From contig CAMZCW010000159.1 of the NCBI GenBank assembly GCA_947305045.1, positions 1 to 5,624 on the forward strand: a stretch of DNA of 5,624 nucleotides, in the 5' to 3' direction. The notes beneath the pieces were generated by a model. That model ran no database searches. It worked only from the letters and a program-made list of their open reading frames with translations, and had not been told where the DNA came from. This DNA comes from an uncultured Bacteroidales bacterium (GTDB lineage Bacteria; Bacteroidota; Bacteroidia; Bacteroidales; UBA932). Shown piece by piece: positions 1 through 5,624 of this stretch. Made by a program: the position numbers and the translations under genes. Positions within the stretch are counted from its first letter, which is position 1; each line of letters starts with the position of its first letter.

Positions 1-755
1 TCCAGGACTTCCTTGGCCAGGTTCATGTAGTTGGCCGTACCGTTGTTCATAACATCGTACAGGATAATGGGCTTACCGTACGAGGGGGCCTCGCTGAGGC
101 GGATGCTGCGGGCAATGACGGTATTGAACACCATATCTTTGAAGTGGTCCCGGAGCTGGGCCACCACCTGGTTGTGCACCTTGGTGCGACCGTCAAACAT
201 GGTAACCACAAACCCTTCGATGGCCAGTGTGGGATTGATGCCGTTTTGCACCAGACGGATGGTCTGGATGAGCTTGGCAAGTCCTTCCAGCGCAAAAAAC
301 TCCGGCTGGACGGGAATGATTACGGAATCCGCGGCCGTCAGGCAGTTCACCGTGATGAGGCCCAGGGAAGGGGAGCAGTCTATAATAATGAAGTCATAGT
401 TGTTCCGGATGGGTTCCAAGGCCTTCTTGAGCACCGATTCACGCTCACGGACATCCAGCAGCTCAATCTCCGCGCCCACCAGGTTGATGTGCGAGGGTAT
501 CATGTGCAGCTTGGGCAGCTCCGTCTGGATAAGAGCATCTTCCGCGCGCAGCTTGCCGATGAGAATCTCATACAACGTGCGGTGGTCGCTGTTCTCCGGG
601 TCAAAGTTAAGACCGGAAGTGGTGTTGGCCTGCGGGTCTGCGTCTATGACCAGGACATTCTTTTCCAGAACGGCCAGGGATGCTGCTAAATTGATGGCAG
701 TGGTGGTTTTACCCACGCCGCCTTTTTGATTGGCAATGGCGATGATTTTTCCCAT
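1..755 (-). CDS. parA: ParA/Soj-family chromosome-partitioning ATPase (C-terminal end cut by window edge)
   Basis: ParA is a cytoplasmic ATPase that binds DNA non-specifically as an ATP dimer and works with ParB-parS complexes to segregate newly copied origins. Reading down from the ATG at 755-753 gives 251 codons without a stop before the window ends. The deviant Walker A motif KGGVGKTT lies at residues 11-18, with the signature lysine K11 and the catalytic lysine K16. IDADPQ follows at 38-43, the Walker B strand FIIIDCSPS at 122-130, the PVQPEFFALEGL segment at 148-159, and the family hallmark RLSEAPSYGKP at 219-229. The last readable residues, NLAKEVL, match the usual end of Soj proteins of about 255 aa, so probably under ten residues are missing. 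The common DCPPS appears here as DCSPS, a mild variant. The gene is transcribed away from priA; parB would be expected next, off the left edge (inference). The absence of ParB-binding or membrane helices argues against MinD, and the call is near certain at family level. Confidence 0.96.
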   Translation of the reverse strand, partial: MGKIIAIANQKGGVGKTTTAINLAASLAVLEKNVLVIDADPQANTTSGLNFDPENSDHRTLYEILIGKLRAEDALIQTELPKLHMIPSHINLVGAEIELLDVRERESVLKKALEPIRNNYDFIIIDCSPSLGLITVNCLTAADSVIIPVQPEFFALEGLAKLIQTIRLVQNGINPTLAIEGFVVTMFDGRTKVHNQVVAQLRDHFKDMVFNTVIARSIRLSEAPSYGKPIILYDVMNNGTANYMNLAKEVL

Positions 756-793
756 ACAGTCAGGTTCAAGGGCGCACGGCCCGATAAATCATA

Positions 794-825
794 CAAATTT
801 AGTGATAATTCCCGACACTCGCAAA
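794..825 (-). promoter_or_regulatory. Predicted Bacteroidetes-type promoter of parA
   Basis: On the minus strand a TTTG (825-822) is followed after exactly 20 bp by TAAATTTG (801-794). This fits the -33 TTTG / -7 TAnnTTTG pattern known for the primary sigma factor of Bacteroidetes. Transcription would begin near position 790, giving a leader of about 35 nt before the parA ATG. The leader contains a small 4-bp GC stem (770-773 with 779-782), too short to call a regulatory hairpin. No Shine-Dalgarno sequence is obvious, as is normal in this phylum. Confidence 0.7.
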
Positions 826-829
826 AAAT

Positions 830-848
830 GTTCCACAAAAAGTTCCAC
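830..848. repeat. Direct repeat GTTCCAC x2, 12-bp period, just upstream of the parA promoter
   Basis: GTTCCAC occurs at 830-836 and again at 842-848, on the same strand and 12 bp apart, that is about one turn of the helix. The first copy with its preceding base (TGTTCCAC, 829-836) equals one half of the classical parS palindrome TGTTCCACGTGAAACA, but the other half is absent. It also matches a DnaA box (TTATCCACA) at seven of nine bases. It lies 3 bp upstream of the parA -33 element, where a regulator could act. The sequence shows the repeat; any function is inference and chance is possible. Confidence 0.4.
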
Positions 849-893
849 GCCGGAAAACGGGCTGTCGGAAAGCGTTAATCAAAAGAAAAGTTT

Positions 894-901
894 TATCTTT
901 G
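894..901 (+). promoter_or_regulatory. Predicted -7 element of priA, placed for a leaderless transcript
   Basis: TATCTTTG is a full match to the Bacteroidetes -7 consensus TAnnTTTG. It ends only 3 bp before the ATG at 905. By the usual spacing, transcription would begin at or within a few bases of the start codon. No TTG/TTTG is visible at 17-23 bp upstream (the sequence there is around CGTTAATC), so the -33 half is weak or absent. It could therefore be a chance match, with the real start further upstream. Confidence 0.45.
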
Positions 902-904
902 TGA

Positions 905-2848
905 ATGATGGACGAGAGCAACTTCATACAGGTCATTCTGCCGCTCAAGCTGGAGTGGGAGCCCTACTATCTGGTAGAAATACCGGTGGCTGTAGGGGAC
1001 CGCGTGAAGGTGGAATTCGCCGGAAAAGACTACTCGGCCGTAGTCTCTGCAGTAGGGGTGACACCCCCGGAACAACTGGTGGAAAGAATCCTGTATATCA
1101 AGGCCGTAGAGCGGGAGCTCCCGCCGGTCTTTGAACAGGAAATTGCCTTCTGGCGCTCGCTCGCCTCCTATTATCTGTGCACCATCGGGGAAGTCTACAA
1201 AGCCGCCCTGCTCAGGGACCGGGTGGCAGCGGAGTTGCCCAAAGCAGCAGAAGAAGCGGGCAGGGAAGTGCAACTCTCCCCGGAGCAGGAACAGGCCGCA
1301 GCGGCCGTGCGAACCGCTTTCCACTCCGGAAAAACCGTTCTACTGCATGGTGTCACGGGCGCCGGCAAAACTGAAATCTACCTGCAACTGGCCCGGGAAA
1401 CGCTCTCAGAGGGAAAAAACGTCCTGTTCCTGGTTCCGGAAATTGCCCTTTCCCGGCAACTGGAAGACCGTGTGGCAGCCGTTTTTCCGAACGTACAAGT
1501 GTATCACAGCGCCAAAACCTGGCCCCGGCGGGCCGCCGTCACCAAAACCGTGCTGGAGGCTTCACCCTACCTGGTCCTGGGCACCCGCTCGGCCCTGTTC
1601 CTGCCTCATCATAACCTGGGACTTATTGTGGTGGACGAGGAACACGACAACTCCTTCAAACAGGATTCTCCGGCCCCGCGTTACCATGCCCGCGAGAGCG
1701 CCATCATGCTTTCCGTAGTGCAGCACGCGCACGTCCTTTTGGGCAGCGCCACACCCTCTTTGGAATCGCTCTATAATGCTGAAACAGGCCGATTTGTCAA
1801 GGTGGAATTAAAGCAACGCTTCCACAAAGGGGAGGAGGCGGAGGTGCTCATTGTAGATACCGTAGCGGAGCGCCGGAAAAACGGCATGGTGGGCAGCTTT
1901 TCGCTCAAACTGTTGGAACAGCTGTCCCACACGCTGGAAGCCGGCGGGCAGGCCGTCCTGCTACGGTCCCGCCGCTCGTACGCACCGGCCGTCCAGTGCA
2001 CGGAATGCGGCACCATCCTGAAGTGCCCGCGCTGTAACGTTTCCCTAAGCTTGCACATCCATCCGGATCGCCTGGTGTGCCATTATTGCGGCCACACGGA
2101 GCCCTATACAGGCAAGTGCGACCACTGTGGCGGTGCCCTGCAACCCCTCGGCGCTGGAACGCAGAAAATTGAAGAAGAACTCCAGGCCATTTACCCCCGG
2201 GCCCGCATTGCCCGCCTGGACAGCGACGCCACCCAAAGCGAGGCTAGGACCATCCGGCAATTCGCCCAGGGAGAAATTGACATATTGGTTGGTACTCAGG
2301 TTGTTACAAAGGGCTTTGACTTCGCCGGCCTGTCGCTGGTAGCGGTCATCCAGGCCGACAACATCCTTGGGCAACAGGATTTCCGGGCCGATGAACATGC
2401 CATCCAACTGCTGGAGCAGTTCCGCGGTCGTAGCGGCCGCAGGGGTACGCCGGGCCTCTTTGTCATTCAGACTCGCGAACCGCACCATCCCGTGTTCGCC
2501 CGCCTGGGCGAGCATACGGACAACACCGCCGTGCTGCTGGAAGAGCGCCGTCTGTTCGGCTATCCGCCCTATACACGTCTGATTCACCTTACAATAAAAG
2601 ACACCAACGAGAAGCGGCTGAATTACCTGTCGCGGGAACTTGCACAGAGCCTGCCGGTGACTTCCATCGGCCCCTATACGCCGGCCGTGGACAAAATTGC
2701 CGACCAGTTTATCCGCCAGATTCGCATCATGCTCCCGCGAGACAAGTCCTTGCAGGAAAGGAAGAAACAACTGCTGTTGTCTGTCAATTCATTTGAGAGG
2801 GAGCACAAGTACTTTGGACATATCCTTTTAGATGTTGACCCTGTTTAG
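905..2848 (+). CDS. priA: Primosomal replication-restart helicase PriA, short form lacking most of the winged-helix region
   Basis: PriA is the superfamily 2 3'-to-5' DNA helicase that recognises abandoned replication forks and reloads the replisome. Seen in order: an N-terminal 3'-end-binding domain (about 8-70, starting IQVILPLKL); the beginning of a winged-helix region (FWRSLASYYLCTIGEVYKAAL, split here as FWRSLASYY and LCTIGEVYKAAL, 83-102); Walker A GVTGAGKTEIY (149-159, K155); Walker B DEEH (244-247); GSATPS (280-285); four zinc-binding cysteine pairs (C365/C368, C374/C377, C392/C395, C405/C408); GAGTQKIEEEL (416-426); GTQVVTKGFDF (463-473); motif VI QFRGRSGRR (505-513); and the conserved ending DVDP (643-646). 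It has 647 aa against about 730 in E. coli and more in Bacteroides. The loss falls between residue 103 and the helicase core at 122. Two motifs differ from the family: SRRSYAP for NRRGYAP and FRGRSGR for VAGRAGR. Starts at 905 and 908 are adjacent ATGs; both keep the conserved N-terminus. It is divergent from parA and has no terminator visible after it. Confidence 0.95.
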   Translation: MMDESNFIQVILPLKLEWEPYYLVEIPVAVGDRVKVEFAGKDYSAVVSAVGVTPPEQLVERILYIKAVERELPPVFEQEIAFWRSLASYYLCTIGEVYKAALLRDRVAAELPKAAEEAGREVQLSPEQEQAAAAVRTAFHSGKTVLLHGVTGAGKTEIYLQLARETLSEGKNVLFLVPEIALSRQLEDRVAAVFPNVQVYHSAKTWPRRAAVTKTVLEASPYLVLGTRSALFLPHHNLGLIVVDEEHDNSFKQDSPAPRYHARESAIMLSVVQHAHVLLGSATPSLESLYNAETGRFVKVELKQRFHKGEEAEVLIVDTVAERRKNGMVGSFSLKLLEQLSHTLEAGGQAVLLRSRRSYAPAVQCTECGTILKCPRCNVSLSLHIHPDRLVCHYCGHTEPYTGKCDHCGGALQPLGAGTQKIEEELQAIYPRARIARLDSDATQSEARTIRQFAQGEIDILVGTQVVTKGFDFAGLSLVAVIQADNILGQQDFRADEHAIQLLEQFRGRSGRRGTPGLFVIQTREPHHPVFARLGEHTDNTAVLLEERRLFGYPPYTRLIHLTIKDTNEKRLNYLSRELAQSLPVTSIGPYTPAVDKIADQFIRQIRIMLPRDKSLQERKKQLLLSVNSFEREHKYFGHILLDVDPV

Positions 2849-2879
2849 TTGCATTTTTATAGATAAAGCGCTAATTTTG
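2849..2879 (+). promoter_or_regulatory. Predicted Bacteroidetes-type promoter of the beta-barrel/peptidase operon
   Basis: TTG (2849-2851), directly after the priA stop codon, is followed after 20 bp by TAATTTTG (2872-2879), a perfect TAnnTTTG -7 element. The spacing equals that of the parA promoter. Transcription would start near 2883, leaving an A/T-rich leader of about 45 nt before the ATG at 2930. The promoter suggests that the downstream genes form a unit separate from priA, although no terminator separates them and readthrough is possible. Confidence 0.7.
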
Positions 2880-2929
2880 TATGTTATTTAGTAGGGTTAT
2901 GTACCTATCAGTTATTTTTTTAAATAGTT

Positions 2930-2959
2930 ATGAGAAACAAGGCTATGAGAAACAAGGCA
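2930..2959 (+). repeat. Tandem duplication of a 15-bp unit containing the start codon
   Basis: ATGAGAAACAAGGC is present at 2930-2943 and 2945-2958; the two 15-bp units differ only in the last base (T or A). The unit encodes MRNKA, so the reading frame is kept and two in-frame start codons result. This looks like a recent in-frame tandem duplication. The second ATG alone would give a conventional signal peptide of 21 residues. Confidence 0.9.
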
Positions 2960-3616
2960 TTTTTGATTGCTGTCGTTCTCGTCATGTTGCCTTTTTCACT
3001 CCATGCACAATGGAGAGTGGGCATCATTGAGGGAATCGGCTACAACATCCACTCACAGGATGTGCATTACATGACCGACTTCAGCCTGAAAGGCGGTTTA
3101 GGTCTCAACACCGGCATTTCCGGACAGTATTCGTTCAAAAAATGGCTGGGCGTCCGCGCAGACCTTATCTTCGCGCAGAAGAACTACAAGATGAGCCGTA
3201 CGGACCTCAACAACGTAGACTACAACTACCTGAACAACTACCTGCTCCTCCCGGTAATGGCATCGTTCAGCTTTGGCGGAGACAATTTCCCGCTGCGCGG
3301 TTTTGCCAACCTGGGCTATTATGGCGGTCTCTGGCTCACCAGTCATCGCTTTGGCACCGACTATAACGTCATGAGCGAGAAAACCTACGAATTTGCCGGC
3401 CCGGTGGCGTTCAATCAGGAAAGAGACAATCGCCTGGACATGGGCCTGGTTGGCGGCGTGGGCATGGAGCTCCGCTGCAACAAGCACCTGGGCGTTCAGA
3501 TTGAGGCCCGCTGCTACTACAGCCTTACCAGCCAGGTGAAAGAGTACATGAAGGTGAAAGACTACCGCTACGACACCACCATCGGCCTGCAAGCCGGCGT
3601 TTACTACATCTTTTAA
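2930..3616 (+). CDS. Secreted outer-membrane beta-barrel protein (OmpA-like/porin-family barrel)
   Basis: This is a 228-aa exported protein that probably forms a small beta-barrel in the outer membrane. Residues 1-26 form a signal peptide: basic start, hydrophobic core FLIAVVLVML, and likely cleavage after LHA before Gln27. The mature part alternates polar and hydrophobic/aromatic residues in strand-length runs (for example GLNTGISGQYSF, WLGVRADLIFAQ, LLLPVMASFSF, LGVQIEARCYYSL). It ends in VYYIF, the terminal aromatic residue recognised by the barrel assembly machinery. Size and pattern suit the eight-stranded Bacteroidetes barrels of the OMP_b-brl family; no OmpA peptidoglycan-binding domain is present. 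The start is ambiguous: ATG 2930 and ATG 2945 open two tandem copies of the same 15-bp unit (MRNKA-MRNKA), and either gives a good signal peptide. It is the first gene of a probable operon, with the next start 14 bp after its stop. What it binds or transports cannot be read from the sequence. Confidence 0.82.
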   Translation: MRNKAMRNKAFLIAVVLVMLPFSLHAQWRVGIIEGIGYNIHSQDVHYMTDFSLKGGLGLNTGISGQYSFKKWLGVRADLIFAQKNYKMSRTDLNNVDYNYLNNYLLLPVMASFSFGGDNFPLRGFANLGYYGGLWLTSHRFGTDYNVMSEKTYEFAGPVAFNQERDNRLDMGLVGGVGMELRCNKHLGVQIEARCYYSLTSQVKEYMKVKDYRYDTTIGLQAGVYYIF

Positions 3617-3630
3617 TTCGAGAAAGAGCC

Positions 3631-5202
3631 ATGAGAAACTATATCAAAGGAGCAGCCATCGCGACGATGATGGTATTTTCGCTCGCCTCCTGCCGCAAAG
3701 AAAGCGACACCGTCCACAATTTTTCCTATATGGATGTTGTAACCTGGCAAAAAGCGAAAGACAGCTACGGCGAAAAATTCAAAATCCTGTGGGAAGGCCT
3801 TAATTCCAACTATGGCATCTGGGATTACGAGAAAGAGCTGGGCCTGGACTGGGATGCCGTGTACGACAAATACTATCCCAAGTTTACGGAACTGGACACC
3901 CTTTCCAAGACGGGCAAAGTCACGGACGACAAGCTGAGGGAACTGGTTCAGGAAGTGGTGGCCCCGCTGCACGACGGTCATTTGTTCATAATGGTACAAA
4001 ACCACATGACGGGCAATTTTATCGATGTAAGCCCCAACAAGGACCGCAACAAAAAGGAGCGTGAAAAAGACTACAACGAGGCCCAGGTCGGTGGACAGGT
4101 TCTTAAGCCCAGTCTGACCTATTATTATAACACTCCGGGCAAACTGAAGGATTTCAAGACGGTAGACGCTACAACGAGCACCCAGCTCCTGAGTGTGCTG
4201 GATTCCCTCTCCGGCTGGTCCAAACGCATGCTGGATTCAACCTCCAGGAAAACCCTTGTCACGCAAGAAGAACTGATTAGCGAGCTTATTGCCAAAACCA
4301 TGGAAAACGAGCTTGACCAGGTGAGAGCCCTCAAGTCGAATGAGCAGATAATCAATGGCATCAACACACTTGCCCTGAAATACGCCTATCTGGATATTCC
4401 CGGCGTGCATGTGCTGGACGAGAAACTGATAAAATCAGGCATCGACATGACCTATGCCCTCTTCGAGGGGAACATTGCCTACCTCCGCTTTGATTCTTTC
4501 AGCATTACCCCATACCTGTCCACTTTCGTCACGGAGAAGAGTACGCTTCAGCCTTATGCCCAGCAGCTTTCCGCCCAGGTTGCCGATGTCTGGAATGCCT
4601 GGTTCGGCGCCATTCAGGAACTGCATAAAACCAAGCAACTGGGCGGTGTCATCATTGATGTTCGCGGCAATGGCGGCGGTATGGACAGCGACTATGCCTA
4701 CGTTCTGGGTGCTCTGCTGCCTTCCGGTGGCCATCATGCGATGGACACCCGCATGAAAAGAGGCATCGGCCGGTATGACTATTCTCCGATTATTCCACAG
4801 GTGATGCCCACCTTCGTTGGGGCGCATGTAACCGTCACCGAGCCTATCGTCGTCCTTACTAACCTCCATTCCGTGAGCATGGCCGAGTTGACCGCCGTAG
4901 GCGCCAAGGTGGTGGACAACGCCAAGGTGGTGGGGACGCGTACCTGGGGCGGCCTGTGCGGCCTTATGGATAACGACACCTACAGCATCAACTATGCCGG
5001 CCATATCGGCGTAGAAGGGGAGACCCCGGTTTATGTTTACTGCCCTTGCGAGGCTTCCTTTACCAAGGATGGCAGGCTCCTGGAGGGCGTTGGCGTTACG
5101 CCGGATATCGAGGTACACCTGGACAAGGCCGCCTGGAACAACGGTCTGGGCCCCGACTCCCAGCTGGACAGAGCCATCCAGTACATTACTACCGGCAAAT
5201 AA
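3631..5202 (+). CDS. Lipoprotein S41-family serine peptidase (tricorn/IRBP-like rather than CtpA-like)
   Basis: This 523-aa protein is a predicted envelope lipoprotein: an N-terminal basic and hydrophobic stretch ends in the lipobox LASC, with lipidated Cys21. RKESD follows the cysteine, a charged run that partly resembles the lipoprotein export signals of surface-exposed Bacteroidetes lipoproteins. S41 features are LHDGH (113-117), NIAYLRFDSFS (281-291), GGVIIDVRGNGGG (338-350), VVLTNLHSVSMAE (407-419), VVGTRTWGG (433-441) and LLEGVGVTPDIEV (483-495). The likely nucleophile is Ser416. The position 25 residues later, a lysine in the Ser-Lys proteases Tsp/CtpA, is Gly441, so by analogy with tricorn a His117-Ser416-Glu485 triad is more likely (inference). 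No PDZ domain is recognisable; residues about 120-275 form a charged, probably helical insert. Three cysteines (443, 471, 473) lie near the active-site segments. The gene begins 14 bp after the barrel gene and is followed 17 bp later by another lipoprotein peptidase. Substrate unknown, probably peptides in the periplasm or at the cell surface. Confidence 0.88.
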   Translation: MRNYIKGAAIATMMVFSLASCRKESDTVHNFSYMDVVTWQKAKDSYGEKFKILWEGLNSNYGIWDYEKELGLDWDAVYDKYYPKFTELDTLSKTGKVTDDKLRELVQEVVAPLHDGHLFIMVQNHMTGNFIDVSPNKDRNKKEREKDYNEAQVGGQVLKPSLTYYYNTPGKLKDFKTVDATTSTQLLSVLDSLSGWSKRMLDSTSRKTLVTQEELISELIAKTMENELDQVRALKSNEQIINGINTLALKYAYLDIPGVHVLDEKLIKSGIDMTYALFEGNIAYLRFDSFSITPYLSTFVTEKSTLQPYAQQLSAQVADVWNAWFGAIQELHKTKQLGGVIIDVRGNGGGMDSDYAYVLGALLPSGGHHAMDTRMKRGIGRYDYSPIIPQVMPTFVGAHVTVTEPIVVLTNLHSVSMAELTAVGAKVVDNAKVVGTRTWGGLCGLMDNDTYSINYAGHIGVEGETPVYVYCPCEASFTKDGRLLEGVGVTPDIEVHLDKAAWNNGLGPDSQLDRAIQYITTGK

Positions 5203-5219
5203 TCTAAAGATAGAACAAG

Positions 5220-5624
5220 ATGAAAAAAATATATAACATTTTCACTTCCGCCCTTGTGCTTCTTGTAGCCCTGCAAGGCTGCAACAAGACGTATTTGAAG
5301 GAAGTTGTCGACGAAAGTAAAAAACAAGAGCAGGAAGTGCCGGTAATCGAGGACGATGAAATTACCAAAGTCCTCAGAGGGATCAAAGGCGTTTCCAACG
5401 TTACCATCAGCCTGGCTGCCCTTCCCCAGGCCCAGACAAAAGCGGAAGGGGTGCCTGCCGGATATGTGAAGCAGTACTTCTTCTCCTATGCCCAGCCGGT
5501 GGACCACAACGACCCCGCCAAGGGTACGTTCTACCAGCGTGTGGCCATGCAGCTGACAGACCTGCAAAATCCGGTAGTTGTGGGGACTTTGGGATATAAA
5601 CTGAGCATGACCGGCCAAAATGGT
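5220..5624 (+). CDS. Lipoprotein, probable S37 (PS-10/tripeptidyl aminopeptidase-like) peptidase, N-terminal part only
   Basis: Only the first 135 codons are in the window and the frame is open to the edge. Residues 1-21 (MKKIYNIFTS then a hydrophobic run) end in the lipobox LQGC, so Cys21 should be lipidated and the protein anchored to the envelope. A charged linker (about 22-50) follows. Then come IKGVSNVTIS (55-64), YFFSYAQPVDHNDPAKGTF (86-104), YQRVAM (105-110) and VVVGTLGYKLS (119-129). The QPVDHNDP..GTF.QRV pattern followed by a TxGY-like strand is what I associate with the start of the S37 peptidase domain, known from secreted Streptomyces tripeptidyl aminopeptidases and common in Bacteroidetes. 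The catalytic residues lie beyond the window, so activity cannot be judged. The gene is close behind the S41 gene with no promoter between, hence probably cotranscribed. The start codon follows an A-rich stretch (AAAGATAGAACAAG). The family call is from motif memory, not a search. Confidence 0.72.
   Translation, partial: MKKIYNIFTSALVLLVALQGCNKTYLKEVVDESKKQEQEVPVIEDDEITKVLRGIKGVSNVTISLAALPQAQTKAEGVPAGYVKQYFFSYAQPVDHNDPAKGTFYQRVAMQLTDLQNPVVVGTLGYKLSMTGQNG

Noticed and set aside
144..689. A plus-strand open frame of 181 codons opposite parA
   Set aside because: It lies entirely antisense to an unmistakable ParA with intact motifs, has low-complexity, non-domain-like composition and no promoter; it is a shadow frame.
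829..848. A full parS site in the parA-priA gap
   Set aside because: Only the TGTTCCAC arm is present; the inverted arm GTGAAACA is missing, so I list only a direct repeat.
730..1134. A plus-strand frame spanning the parA-priA gap and entering priA
   Set aside because: It begins inside parA in antisense and ends inside priA in a different frame; both true genes are firmly identified and the translation shows no domain.
2045..2770. A minus-strand open frame of 241 codons opposite priA
   Set aside because: It is antisense to the conserved zinc and helicase motifs of PriA, and I recognise nothing in its translation. Long antisense frames are expected in GC-rich genes.
2846..2848. PriA truncated at its C-terminus
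   Set aside because: The protein ends with the family-typical DVDP sequence, so its shortness comes from the internal winged-helix loss and not from an early stop.
2849..2929. An intrinsic terminator after priA
   Set aside because: I found no GC-rich hairpin followed by a T run; the only palindrome seen is AGCGCT at 2867-2872, inside the promoter spacer.
4435..5118. A minus-strand open frame of 227 codons opposite the S41 gene
   Set aside because: It mirrors the S41 catalytic region, where sense-strand constraint explains the lack of stops; it has no signal or domain of its own.

Overview
The window looks like a piece of a chromosome from the phylum Bacteroidota, probably order Bacteroidales, with a moderately high GC content by eye. 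The evidence is threefold. Promoters of the Bacteroidetes type (a -33 TTTG/TTG and a -7 TAnnTTTG) sit in the gaps. Translation starts lie in A/T-rich DNA with little or no Shine-Dalgarno sequence. The encoded proteins (small outer-membrane beta-barrel, lipoprotein peptidases) are typical of the group. I cannot fix the genus.

Layout. Positions 1-755 (minus strand) hold nearly all of a ParA/Soj chromosome-partitioning ATPase, cut by the window edge only a few residues before its expected C-terminus. A gap of about 150 bp carries divergent promoters for parA (minus) and priA (plus), plus a short direct repeat GTTCCAC. Positions 905-2848 (plus) encode the primosomal helicase PriA. It is complete by frame but clearly short (647 aa), because most of the winged-helix region between the N-terminal DNA-binding domain and the helicase core is missing. 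An 81-bp gap then holds a strong-looking promoter for a new transcription unit.

That unit has three plus-strand genes spaced 14 and 17 bp apart and so is probably an operon. They are a secreted 228-aa outer-membrane beta-barrel protein (2930-3616), a lipoprotein S41-family serine peptidase (3631-5202), and the N-terminal 135 residues of a second lipoprotein (5220 to the window end) that resembles S37 (PS-10 / tripeptidyl aminopeptidase) peptidases. The left half is housekeeping DNA maintenance (segregation and replication restart). The right half is an envelope peptide-degradation module, in which two lipid-anchored peptidases of different families may act with an outer-membrane barrel.

The points most worth a second look are the trimmed, motif-divergent PriA, its apparently leaderless promoter, the GTTCCAC repeats beside the parA promoter, the tandem duplication at the start codon of the barrel gene, and the barrel-S41-S37 gene set. 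I saw no RNA genes, CRISPR arrays, insertion sequences or convincing intrinsic terminators.
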